From Glycomyces artemisiae (GTDB lineage Bacteria; Actinomycetota; Actinomycetes; Mycobacteriales; Micromonosporaceae), in NCBI RefSeq assembly GCF_003002955.1, contig NZ_PVTJ01000003.1:372001-436000 (forward strand): 64,000 nt of DNA, given 5' to 3'. The notes below the pieces were generated by a model. It was not told the origin of the DNA, searched no databases, and saw nothing but the letters and a program-made list of their open reading frames with translations. The translations under genes were made by a program, and so were the position numbers. Shown here piece by piece: positions 24,284 through 32,268 of this stretch (positions are counted from its first letter, which is position 1; every line of letters begins with the position of its first letter).

Positions 24284-25834
24284 CTATTCCTCCGGCTCGC
24301 CGTCCAGATCGCCGTCGAGGTCCGCCGCGATCATCTCCACGATCGTGTCGACGGTGACGCCGGGGCCGTTGCTCAGCTCCCCGATCTTCTCGCGGTCCTT
24401 GAGGACCACGATCCGGTCGCTCAGGCGCACCACCTCTTCGAGCTGCGAGGAGATGAAGACGACGGCCACGCCCTCGCCCGCGAGCTGGGCCACGCGCCGC
24501 TGGATGTCGAGCTTCGCGCCGATGTCGACGCCGCGCGTGGGCTCGTCGAGAATGAGCACGTGCGGTCGGGTGGCGAGGAGGCGCGCGAGCAGGATCTTCT
24601 GCTGCGTGCCGCCCGACAGCTCTTCGACGGGCCGGTCGATGTCGCTCGGGGACAGGTGCAGCGCTTCGAGGTACGTCTCGATGAGCGCGCCCTGCTCGCC
24701 CCGCGACAGGGGCCGCGACCAGCCGCGCATCGCCTGGAGGGCGAGCACGATGTTCTCGCGGGCCGTGAGCCCGGCGATGATGCCCTCGCCTCTGAGGTCT
24801 TCAGTGGACAGGGCGATGCGCTGGTGCAGGGCCGCGCCGGGGCTGCGGAGCTGCACGCGGACGCCGTCGACCCAGATCTCCCCGGAGTCGGCGCGCTCCG
24901 CGCCGCCCATGAGGCGCGCGAGCTCGGTCCGGCCCGAGCCGTGCAGCCCCGCGAAGCCGACGACCTCGCCGCGCGACAGCTCGATGTCCGTCGGATCGAG
25001 GGTGCCGCGCCTGCCCAGCGCCGAGGCGCGCAGCGTCGGCTTGCCCGAGGCGGAGTAGTGGTGCGCCAGGCGTTCCGAGCGCAGCGCCTTGAGCGCCTCG
25101 ATGTCCTCGCCGAGCATCTTCGAGATGAGGTCGGAGCGGTCGAGTTCGGCGGCCAGGTACTCCCCCACCAGGCGCCCTTCCCGCAGCACGGTCATCCGGT
25201 CGGCGACCTCGAAGACCTGCTCGATGAAGTGCGAGACGAACAGGATCGCCACGCCGCGGTCGCGCAGGCCGCGCACGACGCGCAGCAGCGTGCGCACCTC
25301 GGACGCGTCGAGGCTCGACGTCGGCTCGTCCAGGACGAGCACGCGCGGCTCCACCACGAGGGCCCGCGCCACGGCCACGAGCTGCTTCACCGCAGGCGTC
25401 AACGCGGACAAGGGCATGCGCGGGTCGAGGTCGTTCAGGCCCAGCAGCGCGAGCACCTCGGCCGCGCGGGCGCGGTTGGCCTTCCAGTCGATGCCGAACG
25501 CGCCGCGCACCTCGTTGCCGATCATGACGTTCTCGGCCACCGTCAGGTGCGGGCTCAGGTGCGTCTCCTGGAACACCGTCGCGATGCCCTCGGCGCGGCT
25601 GCGGGCGACGCCGATCGGCATCCGCTCCTCGCCCTCGATGCGCACCTCGCCCTCCAGGATCGGGAGCGTCCCGGTGAGCGCGCCGATGAGCGTCGACTTC
25701 CCGGCGCCGTTCTCCCCCATGAGCGCGTGGACTTCCCCGGGATACAGCGCCAGGTCGACGTCGTCGAGCACGCGCACCCCGGAGAACTCGACGGTGATGC
25801 CCGTCATCTCCACCACCGGCTGGATGTCGTTCAT
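24284..25834 (-). CDS. Second sugar ABC transporter ATPase (YtfR paralogue) co-encoded with LacI
   Basis: 516 residues with two nucleotide-binding domains: GENGAGKST, VKQLVAVARALVV and VLDEPTSSLDASE in the first; LHGSGRTELARLM, LSGGTQQKILLARLL and LILDEPTRGVDIG in the second. It is clearly homologous to the 521-residue YtfR 1.2 kb away and carries the same relaxed second Walker A. It overlaps lacI by 4 bp (ATGA) and has no permease or binding protein of its own next to it. It may replace YtfR with the same permeases, serve a distant permease, or report transport state to the repressor. Function as a transporter ATPase is secure; the partner is not. Confidence 0.85.
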   Translation of the reverse strand: MNDIQPVVEMTGITVEFSGVRVLDDVDLALYPGEVHALMGENGAGKSTLIGALTGTLPILEGEVRIEGEERMPIGVARSRAEGIATVFQETHLSPHLTVAENVMIGNEVRGAFGIDWKANRARAAEVLALLGLNDLDPRMPLSALTPAVKQLVAVARALVVEPRVLVLDEPTSSLDASEVRTLLRVVRGLRDRGVAILFVSHFIEQVFEVADRMTVLREGRLVGEYLAAELDRSDLISKMLGEDIEALKALRSERLAHHYSASGKPTLRASALGRRGTLDPTDIELSRGEVVGFAGLHGSGRTELARLMGGAERADSGEIWVDGVRVQLRSPGAALHQRIALSTEDLRGEGIIAGLTARENIVLALQAMRGWSRPLSRGEQGALIETYLEALHLSPSDIDRPVEELSGGTQQKILLARLLATRPHVLILDEPTRGVDIGAKLDIQRRVAQLAGEGVAVVFISSQLEEVVRLSDRIVVLKDREKIGELSNGPGVTVDTIVEMIAADLDGDLDGEPEE

Positions 25835-26853
25835 CGCTCGGCCCCCCGGGGCGCGGCGGTCGAGGACCGCACCAGCAGTTCCGCGGGAATCCGTGTCACG
25901 CGCGGGATCTCGCGCTCCTCGACGGCGGCGCGCAGCAGGTCCACGATCGCGGTGCCGAGCGCGCGGAAGTTCTGCCGCACCGTGGTCAGCGGCGGCAGCA
26001 CGTGCGCGGCCAGCGGCACGTCGTCGAAGCCGACGACGCTCAGCTCCCCCGGCACGGAGATGCCGCGCTCGGACAGGCCGTGGACGAGGCCCACCGCCAT
26101 GTCGTCGTTCGCCACGAACACGGCCGTGTAGTCCGGCACTTCCCGTATGCCCCTGGCGAAGTCGTACGCGAAGTCGGCGCTCCAGTCGCCGACCACGATC
26201 GGGCGCTCGCGCACGCCCCAGGCCTTGGCCCGGGCGTGGAACGCGCGCTCGCGGGCCCGCGCGTCGAGCCAGTCGAGGGGCCCGGCGAGGTGCAGGATGT
26301 CGCGGTGCCCGAGGGAGACGAGGTGGTCGACGGCGAGCGTGGTCCCCTCCTGCTGGTCGAGCGAGACGGTGAGGAAGGTCGGGTCGCGGTCGGGCTTGAC
26401 GACGAGGACGGGGACGCCGATGGAGATCTTGCGCAGGGCCGCGATCGAGGACGAGCGGGGCGCGATGACGCAGAGCGCGTCGACACCCTGGGTGGTGAGG
26501 TTGTCGACGGCCTCCTGCGGGGAGATGCCGTCGCCGTCGCCGAGGGAGATCGAGCTGACCGCGTACCCGGCGGCGCGGGCCGTGGACTCCAGGGCGCGGA
26601 GCGTGCTCGTCGGGCCGTACTCGACGGCGCTCTCCACGATGACGCCGATCCGCTGGCTCTTCTGGGTCGCGAGTGCGCGCGCGGCCATGTTGGGCCGGTA
26701 GTCGAGCTCCTCGATGACCTCCAGGACGCGGCGCCTGGTCGCGTCCTTGATGTGCGGGTAGTTGTTGAGGACCCGCGACACGGTCATGTGGGAGACCCCG
26801 GCGAGGCGCGCGACCTGCCGGATGTTCGGCTTGTCAGCACTCGTGTTCGCCAC
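25831..26853 (-). CDS. LacI-family repressor of the arabinan/furanose locus
   Basis: 340 residues. N-terminal HTH plus hinge helix: NIRQVARLAGVSHMTVSRVL (~10-29) and YRPNMAARAL (~52-61), then a type 1 periplasmic-binding-like effector domain (VDHLVSLGHRDILHLAG, AVFVANDDMAVGLVHGL, ELSVVGFDDVPLAAHVLPPLTTV). Translationally coupled to the second ATPase. An operator at 27015-27028 overlaps its own -10, and the same sequence recurs before ytfQ and, with two changes, before the larger GH43 gene, so it is the probable local and autogenous repressor, relieved by an arabinose-derived ligand. Confidence 0.88.
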   Translation of the reverse strand: MANTSADKPNIRQVARLAGVSHMTVSRVLNNYPHIKDATRRRVLEVIEELDYRPNMAARALATQKSQRIGVIVESAVEYGPTSTLRALESTARAAGYAVSSISLGDGDGISPQEAVDNLTTQGVDALCVIAPRSSSIAALRKISIGVPVLVVKPDRDPTFLTVSLDQQEGTTLAVDHLVSLGHRDILHLAGPLDWLDARARERAFHARAKAWGVRERPIVVGDWSADFAYDFARGIREVPDYTAVFVANDDMAVGLVHGLSERGISVPGELSVVGFDDVPLAAHVLPPLTTVRQNFRALGTAIVDLLRAAVEEREIPRVTRIPAELLVRSSTAAPRGAER

Positions 26854-26904
26854 GCGCGCCCTCCAAGGGGATGGTCTCCATCGGGTCCGTCCTTCGCACC
26901 AGCC

Positions 26905-26936
26905 GGGGTATCGCGCCGAGTACGGCGCGATACCCC
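26905..26936. repeat. Leader stem-loop 1 upstream of lacI
   Basis: Perfect 13-bp inverted repeat GGGGTATCGCGCC/GGCGCGATACCCC (26905-26917 with 26924-26936), 6-nt loop. It lies in the presumed lacI 5' leader, 52 bp before the ATG. Could be an attenuator or a large operator. Confidence 0.65.
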
Positions 26937-26959
26937 CAGCCTATCGATTCGGCGCAGGA

Positions 26960-26995
26960 GCGGATGTCGTCGGAGCCGGGTATGACGACATCCGC
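26960..26995. repeat. Leader stem-loop 2 upstream of lacI
   Basis: Perfect 12-bp inverted repeat GCGGATGTCGTC/GACGACATCCGC (26960-26971 with 26984-26995), 12-nt loop, enclosed by an outer exact pair CTATCGA/TCGATAG (26941-26947 with 27001-27007). Together with stem-loop 1 it fills most of the 239-bp lacI/kinase intergenic region. Confidence 0.65.
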
Positions 26996-27013
26996 GGACG
27001 TCGATAGCACCGA

Positions 27014-27043
27014 ATGTTACCGGGAACAATTCATTTGGGTCAA
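27014..27043 (-). promoter_or_regulatory. lacI promoter with LacI operator
   Basis: Minus strand -35 TTGACC (27043-27038), 18-bp spacer, -10 TAACAT (27019-27014). Operator TGTTACCGGGAACA (27015-27028) covers the -10 and part of the spacer and is identical to the ytfQ operator, implying autoregulation. Confidence 0.7.
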
Positions 27044-27092
27044 TACCTGGCTCTTTGATAGGCTCCCGACTCGCTGCGAGAGAGGGGCGCGG

Positions 27093-27914
27093 ATGACGGA
27101 ATCGCGGGCGGCAAGGGCAATTGCGGCGGCTCAGGCGGTGGCCGTGTCAGTCGGACTCGACGCCGCGGAAGCGGTCGTGCTCCATGAGTCGAACAAGTAC
27201 GCGGTGCGGCTGCGGCCCTGCGACGCGCTCGCGCGAGTCGCGCCGGTGGACGAGCAGGTCGCGCAGTTCGAACTGGATGTGGCCGGGAAGCTCGCCGCTG
27301 CGGGCGCGCCCGTCGCGGTCCCCGACCCGCGAGTTCCGGCGCGCGTTGTCGAGCGCGACGGCTTCACGGTCGCGTTCTGGACCTACTACGAGCCCGCGGC
27401 CCCGGAGGTCCCTCCGGCCGAGTACGCCGCCGCGCTCGGACGGCTCCACGCCGGGATGCGCGGCCTCGACGTCCCGGCCCCGCATTTCACCGACCGGGTG
27501 GCCGAAGCGCTCACGATCGTGGCGGACCGCGACGTCAGTCCCGGACTCCCGGAGAAAGACCGGGCAGTGCTCGTCGAGGCGCTGGACCTGGGCCGCCACA
27601 TTGCAGCGCGCGGGAACGAGCAGCACCTGCACGGCGAGCCGCACCCGGGCAACCTGCTCGCCACCCGTCTGGGTCCGCGGTTCATCGACTTCGAGACGTG
27701 CTGCCGCGGCCCCGTCGAGTTCGACCTGGCCCACGCGCCCGACGCGGTCGCCGAGCACTACCGGGGCGCCGACCGCGACCTGCTGCGCGAGTGCCGCATC
27801 CTCATGCTCGCCATGATCACCGCGTGGCGCTGGGACCCGGCCGACCGGTTCCCCGACGGGATGCGGTTCGCAGCGGAGAAGCTCGCGGAACTGCGGGCCG
27901 AGTTCAGGCGCTGA
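27093..27914 (+). CDS. Phosphotransferase/APH-family kinase-like protein
   Basis: 273 residues from ATG 27093, preceded by GAGAGGGG; the upstream frame crosses the lacI promoter and is not coding. Protein-kinase-like fold of the aminoglycoside phosphotransferase superfamily: ATP-side KYAVRLRP, catalytic loop HLHGEPHPGNLL (~residues 182-193) and metal-binding IDFETC. The catalytic aspartate of the usual HGD motif is glutamate here, so activity may be altered, although HGE occurs in some actinobacterial relatives. Divergent from lacI, convergent with yesL (11-bp overlap). Substrate unknown; a sugar or small molecule is possible. Confidence 0.78.
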   Translation: MTESRAARAIAAAQAVAVSVGLDAAEAVVLHESNKYAVRLRPCDALARVAPVDEQVAQFELDVAGKLAAAGAPVAVPDPRVPARVVERDGFTVAFWTYYEPAAPEVPPAEYAAALGRLHAGMRGLDVPAPHFTDRVAEALTIVADRDVSPGLPEKDRAVLVEALDLGRHIAARGNEQHLHGEPHPGNLLATRLGPRFIDFETCCRGPVEFDLAHAPDAVAEHYRGADRDLLRECRILMLAMITAWRWDPADRFPDGMRFAAEKLAELRAEFRR

Positions 27915-28554
27915 CGAGCGCGCGGGGCGCGAGCACCCCCGACCGCCACAGCACCGCGGTCGCCAGCGCCGCGGGCGCGGCGAGGCCGAACACCGGGATC
28001 AGGCCGGGCACCAGGTAGTAGGCGCAGAGCAGGACGCCGACGCCCGCGCCCGCGAGGGCCGCGGTGGCCGGTCGCCCCGCCGTGAGCACCAGGGCCCGGC
28101 GCAGCAGCGCCCCGGCCCCCTCCTCGAAGTGGGACTGCAAGGGCCACACCAGGACCGTGACGACGCCGAGGACGACCCCGGCGACGGTGAGCCCGCCCGC
28201 GAGGAGCGGCCCGGCCGCGCCGAGGTCGAGGTGTTCGACCACGCGCCGGTCCACGAGGAGGAACGCCCAGCACAGGGCCAGGACCGCGCCGAGCCGGTTG
28301 GCGGCGGCGAACTCGCGCTTCCACAGCTCGCCGAACCGGGCCCGCAGCCCGGCGAGGGCCGGTGGCTCCTCGGGGTGGGCGATGGCGGTGCGGGCGTCGT
28401 CGCGGAGCACGCCGTGGAGGGCGGCCGTGGCGGGGAAGACGCCGAGGACGACGCCGCCGCGGAGCGTCCAGGCGAGCCACAGCAGGTGCAGGCACAGCAG
28501 CCGCAGGCCGAGCCGGCCGAGGCGCTGGTACCAGTCGAGGAACGCGGGCCTCAT
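27904..28554 (-). CDS. YesL-like DUF624 membrane protein
   Basis: 216 residues with about five hydrophobic helices (LRLLCLHLLWLAWTL, LGAVLALCWAFLLV, LAGGLTVAGVVLGVVTVLV, ALAGAGVGVLLCAYYLV). DUF624/YesL genes regularly close operons of Lpl/YtcP-type oligosaccharide ABC importers, as here. ATG 28554 overlaps the stop of the permease gene by 4 bp. The biochemical role is unknown; it is presumed to assist the importer in the membrane. The 3' end overlaps the convergent kinase gene by 11 bp. Confidence 0.78.
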   Translation of the reverse strand: MRPAFLDWYQRLGRLGLRLLCLHLLWLAWTLRGGVVLGVFPATAALHGVLRDDARTAIAHPEEPPALAGLRARFGELWKREFAAANRLGAVLALCWAFLLVDRRVVEHLDLGAAGPLLAGGLTVAGVVLGVVTVLVWPLQSHFEEGAGALLRRALVLTAGRPATAALAGAGVGVLLCAYYLVPGLIPVFGLAAPAALATAVLWRSGVLAPRALVSA

Positions 28555-29492
28555 CCCTTCACCGCCCCGATCATGACGCCCTTCTCGAAGTAGCGCTGGA
28601 GGAACGGGTACAGCACGATCACCGGCAGGGTGGAGACGACGATGACGCCGTACTTGATCTGGTCGGCGTACTGCTGCGCGTAGGACCCGGCCCCGGCGCC
28701 GCCCGCTCCGCCCGCGCCTCCGGAGAAGGCCTGGTTGGAGATGAGGATGTCGCGCAGGACGATCTGGAGCGGCTGGAGGCTGTAGTCGCGTACGAACACC
28801 AGGCCCGTGAAGAAGTCGTTCCAGTGCTGCACCAGGTAGTACAGGCCGATCACCGAGAGGATCGGCATCGACAGCGGGAGGGCGATCTTCAGGAAGAACT
28901 GGAAGTAGTTCGCGCCGTCGATGGAGGCGGCCTCGTGCAGCTCCTCGGGCAGCGAGTGCTCGAAGAACGAGCGGGCGATGATGAGGTTGAAGACGTTCAC
29001 CGCCGACGGCAGGATGAACACCAGCCAGTTGTCCAGCAGGTTCAGGTCGCGCAGCAGCAGGTACATCGGGATGAGCCCGCCGCTGAAGAACATCGTGAAC
29101 GCGAAGAAGAACATGAGCACGCGCCGGGGCCGGAACTCGCGGCGCGAGAGCGTGAACGCCGCGGGCATGGTCACCAGCAGGTTGAGGGCGGTCCCGGCGA
29201 CGGCGTAGAGCAGCGTGTTGCGGTAGCCGTTCCAGATGCGGTCGTCGGCGAGGATCTGCTCGTACCCGAACCAGGAGAGGTCGCGCGGGAAGAGCCAGAC
29301 CTGCCCGGTCGAGACCAGGTCCGGGCTGCTGACGGAGGCGATGACCACGAAGTAGATCGGGTACAGGGTCAGGAGCAGCACCAGGACGCAGCACAGGGCC
29401 AGGAGGGCCTTGAAGACGAGGTCGCCGGGCGTGTCGCGGCGGAGGCTCGCGAATGGACTCTGCTTGTCGGGAAGACGCTGCATCGGGCTCAC
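28551..29492 (-). CDS. Carbohydrate ABC transporter permease (YtcP/LplC type)
   Basis: 313 residues from GTG 29492, which overlaps the upstream stop (GTGA), the coupling pattern used throughout this operon; ATG 29483 is the alternative. Six membrane spans and the permease EAA loop ELHEAASIDGANYFQFFLKIALPLS (~residues 188-212) are visible, then YFEKGVMIGAVKG at the C-terminus, a hallmark of this subfamily. It contains an unusual Gly/Ala-rich loop (GGAGGAGGAGAG, ~residues 261-272). Partner of the permease encoded directly upstream. Substrate probably a plant-derived oligosaccharide. Confidence 0.87.
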   Translation of the reverse strand: MSPMQRLPDKQSPFASLRRDTPGDLVFKALLALCCVLVLLLTLYPIYFVVIASVSSPDLVSTGQVWLFPRDLSWFGYEQILADDRIWNGYRNTLLYAVAGTALNLLVTMPAAFTLSRREFRPRRVLMFFFAFTMFFSGGLIPMYLLLRDLNLLDNWLVFILPSAVNVFNLIIARSFFEHSLPEELHEAASIDGANYFQFFLKIALPLSMPILSVIGLYYLVQHWNDFFTGLVFVRDYSLQPLQIVLRDILISNQAFSGGAGGAGGAGAGSYAQQYADQIKYGVIVVSTLPVIVLYPFLQRYFEKGVMIGAVKG

Positions 29493-30457
29493 CACAGGCT
29501 CGTGTTGGAGACGCGTTTGGCGATCTGGTTGGCCACCACAAGGAACGCGAAGTTGATGAGGGTGTTGAACAGGCCGATCGCGGTCGCGTAGCTGAACTGG
29601 TTCGAGAGGATGCCGATCTTGTAGACGTAGGTCGCGATCACCTCGGAGACGCCGAGGTTGAGCGGGTTCTGCATCAGGAAGATCTTCTCGAAGCCCGTGT
29701 TCAGCACGTTCCCCATGTTGAGGATGAGCAGCACGATCATCGTGGGCACCAGCGCGGGCACGTCGACGTGCCGGATGATGCTGAACCGGCCGGCCCCGTC
29801 GATCTTCGCGGCCTCGTACAGCTGCGGGTCGACGCTGGAGAGCGCGGCGAGGTAGATGATGCTGTTCCACCCGGCGTGCTGCCACACCTCGGAGAGCACG
29901 TAGACCGGCACGAACGCGCTGGCGCTGCCGAGGAAGTTCGCGTCGTCCACGCCGAACAGGCCCGCCACGCGGGTGATGAGGCCCGAGGTCGGCGACAGGA
30001 ACACCTGGAGCATGCCGACGATGACCACGATCGAGATGAAGTGCGGCAGGTAGGTCGCGGTCTGGAGGAACTTCTTGCGGCGCCGCCCGAGCACCTGGTT
30101 CACCATGAGCGCCAGCGCGATCGGGGCGATGAAGCCCGCCGCGAGGGTGCTGACGCTGATGACCACGGTGTTGCGCAGCAGGGTCCAGAACTGGGGGCTG
30201 TCGAAGAACTGCTGGAAGTACTTGAGGCCCACCCAGTCGCCGCCGGTGATCCCCGCGGCGAAGTCGAACTCGCGGAACGCGAGCTGGAGCCCGTACATCG
30301 GCACGTACGCGAAGACCGCGACGAAGGCGACGGCCGGGGCGACCATGACCCACAGCTGCCAGTACCTGCGGAAGTGCCGCTTCAGGCGGTGGACCGGGCC
30401 CGGGGCCCGCCGGGGGGCGAGGCCCCCGGCGGTCCGGGCGGTGGCCGCGGAGGTCAT
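29489..30457 (-). CDS. Carbohydrate ABC transporter permease (LplB type)
   Basis: 322 residues from ATG 30457, overlapping the binding-protein stop by 4 bp. Six membrane spans; the cytoplasmic EAA loop reads LYEAAKIDGAGRFSIIRHVDVP (~residues 213-234). The C-terminus NQIAKRVSNTSLW is typical of LplB-like permeases. No ATPase is encoded in this operon, so a shared MsmK/MsiK-like ATPase elsewhere in the genome is expected, as usual for this class. Confidence 0.88.
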   Translation of the reverse strand: MTSAATARTAGGLAPRRAPGPVHRLKRHFRRYWQLWVMVAPAVAFVAVFAYVPMYGLQLAFREFDFAAGITGGDWVGLKYFQQFFDSPQFWTLLRNTVVISVSTLAAGFIAPIALALMVNQVLGRRRKKFLQTATYLPHFISIVVIVGMLQVFLSPTSGLITRVAGLFGVDDANFLGSASAFVPVYVLSEVWQHAGWNSIIYLAALSSVDPQLYEAAKIDGAGRFSIIRHVDVPALVPTMIVLLILNMGNVLNTGFEKIFLMQNPLNLGVSEVIATYVYKIGILSNQFSYATAIGLFNTLINFAFLVVANQIAKRVSNTSLW

Positions 30458-32055
30458 CCCTGCGCCGCCAGGTACTCGTCGTAGTAGCGCTGGTGGATCT
30501 CGACGGCCTCGGTCAGGCCGAGCCCTTCGAGTTCGGCGACGTAGTCGTCCCATTCGGCGTCGACGCCGCCTTCGGTGATCCAGGTGGCCCACCGCTGCAT
30601 GGCCGGTCCGAGGATGTCGGTGTGCAGCAGGGAGAGGCGGCTGGAGTCCTCGGCGTTCATCTTGATGAGCTCGCCGGGCCAGATGTCGGTGGCCGGGTCG
30701 ATGGCGGCGAGGGCGTCGGCGAACGGCGCCTCGTCCTCGACGGCCTCCTGGATGTCGGTCGGGAGGGTGACCTCGATGTCGTCGCGGATCCAGCCGGGGC
30801 TGTTGTCGGCGAGGGTGGTCGTCCACTTCCAGGAGGAGGGGTCGAGGGTCTCGTCGGCGGGCGGCAGCACGGTGTAGACGCCGTTGCCGCCGTCCTCGAT
30901 GTTCTGCCCGAACTCGCCCCAGAGGGCCTGGAGGGAGAGGTCCTGGCCGTAGAAGGCGTCGATCACCTTGAGCGCGGCGTCCTTCTTGGTGCTCTGCGCG
31001 GACATGGTGATGGTGTTGAGGCCGTAGTTGAGGGAGTAGGAGTCGTAGGTCCACGCGACGTCGGTGGTCGAGGCGTCGGCCGCGAGCGGGGCGATCGGCG
31101 CGTACTGGTCGGCGATCTGCGGGCCGAAGCGGTCGGAGGCGGTCCAGCCCCACGAGAAGCCGACCTTCGCGGTGTCGCCGTCGCCGCGGCCCACGGACTG
31201 GTACGCGGAGTAGTCCTGGGTCATGACGTCGGCGCTGACGAGGCCGTCGGCGTAGAGGTCGTGCAGGAAGGAGACGACCTCCTTGTAGCGGGGGTCGGTG
31301 AGGAAGTTGCCGACGGTGCCGTCCTCGACGAAGTAGCCGGAGCCGCCGCCGTTGGTGATGGGCAGGCCGAGGCTGCCGAGGAACACGGAGGGCTGGAAGT
31401 AGCCGAAGCCGCTCTCGCCCGCCGGGGACCAGTCGATCGGGATCTCGTCGTCGGGGTCGCCGTTGCCGTTGGCGTCCTCGGTCTTGAAGGCGAGGAGCAC
31501 TTCGTGGAGCTCGTCCCAGGTGGTCGGCTGCTCCAGGCCGAGGTTGTCGAGCCACTGCTGGTTGATGTACTGCCGGGTGGAGGTCTGGGGCCAGAAGCGG
31601 CGGTAGGACGGGATGGAGAAGACCTCGCCGTCGGGGCGGGTCGCCATGAGCTCGGTCTCGGGGCGGGCGTCGAACATGGCCTGCACGTTGGGAAGCGCGT
31701 CCATGTCGTCGCTGAGGTCCTCGAAGAGGCCGGTGAAGGTGACCATGTCGGCGTCGGTGACGGCGTTGGCGCCGATGACGAGGTCCGGGATGTCGCCCGC
31801 GGCGAGCATCGTGGACTTCTTCTGGTCCCAGTCGGCCGAGACCTCCTCCCACTCCACGGGGATGCCCGCGGCCTCCTCGATGTCGGCGACCCAGCCCATG
31901 TCGGCCATGGGCCCGGTGAGGGCGTGCTTGACGACGAGGATGTGGAGCGCGTTGTCGTCCTCGCCTCCGCCGCCGCAGGCGCTCAGCAGCAGGGCCGCTG
32001 CGGCGAGGGAGGCGACGGCGGCGGGACCGCCGCGGCGGTGGGGTTTCGGGAGCAA
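30454..32055 (-). CDS. Extracellular sugar-binding lipoprotein (LplA-like)
   Basis: 533 residues from TTG 32055 with a strong AAGGAGGAG just upstream. Lipobox LLSAC (Cys26), then GGGG linker. Cluster B binding protein with IPVEWEEVSADWDQKKSTMLAAGDIPDLVIG near the N-terminus and the acidic DANGNGDPDDEIPI loop (~residues 199-212), which looks like the Ca-binding loop of LplA/YtcQ proteins. Delivers an oligosaccharide to the two downstream permeases. First gene of the SBP-permease-permease-YesL operon, with a consensus promoter and operator at 32169-32209. Confidence 0.88.
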   Translation of the reverse strand: MLPKPHRRGGPAAVASLAAAALLLSACGGGGEDDNALHILVVKHALTGPMADMGWVADIEEAAGIPVEWEEVSADWDQKKSTMLAAGDIPDLVIGANAVTDADMVTFTGLFEDLSDDMDALPNVQAMFDARPETELMATRPDGEVFSIPSYRRFWPQTSTRQYINQQWLDNLGLEQPTTWDELHEVLLAFKTEDANGNGDPDDEIPIDWSPAGESGFGYFQPSVFLGSLGLPITNGGGSGYFVEDGTVGNFLTDPRYKEVVSFLHDLYADGLVSADVMTQDYSAYQSVGRGDGDTAKVGFSWGWTASDRFGPQIADQYAPIAPLAADASTTDVAWTYDSYSLNYGLNTITMSAQSTKKDAALKVIDAFYGQDLSLQALWGEFGQNIEDGGNGVYTVLPPADETLDPSSWKWTTTLADNSPGWIRDDIEVTLPTDIQEAVEDEAPFADALAAIDPATDIWPGELIKMNAEDSSRLSLLHTDILGPAMQRWATWITEGGVDAEWDDYVAELEGLGLTEAVEIHQRYYDEYLAAQG

Positions 32056-32168
32056 GACTCCTCCTTGAGTCGGGGCGGCCCCCGCAGGCGGCGTTCGGGA
32101 TCGCAGGGGCGGCCGCTGCCTGGGGGTTCGTGCGGATCGCCGCGGTCGCGGCGACCAAGATCCACATG

Positions 32169-32209
32169 AATATATGCATCTGGTTCAGCGTTGTCAATGA
32201 CGAGACAAC
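32169..32209 (-). promoter_or_regulatory. Promoter and operator of the LplA-like importer operon
   Basis: On the minus strand, -35 TTGACA (32197-32192), exactly 17 bp, -10 TATATT (32174-32169): near-consensus sigma-70. An inverted repeat GTTGTC/GACAAC (32190-32195 with 32204-32209, 8-bp centre) overlaps the -35, a natural repressor site for one of the two LacI proteins encoded upstream. The 213-bp gap contains no gene. Confidence 0.72.
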
Positions 32210-32268
32210 AACAAATGTGAACGTGAACCATCTCGATTCGGACTCGTTGGCGGCGCCTCGGCCGCGGG

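Noticed and set aside
26905-26995. CRISPR-like repeats
   Set aside because: The two elements are different inverted repeats, not direct repeats with spacers.
28551-30457. Missing ATPase as evidence for a broken importer
   Set aside because: Lpl/YtcP-type importers normally lack a local ATPase and share an MsmK/MsiK-like one encoded elsewhere.
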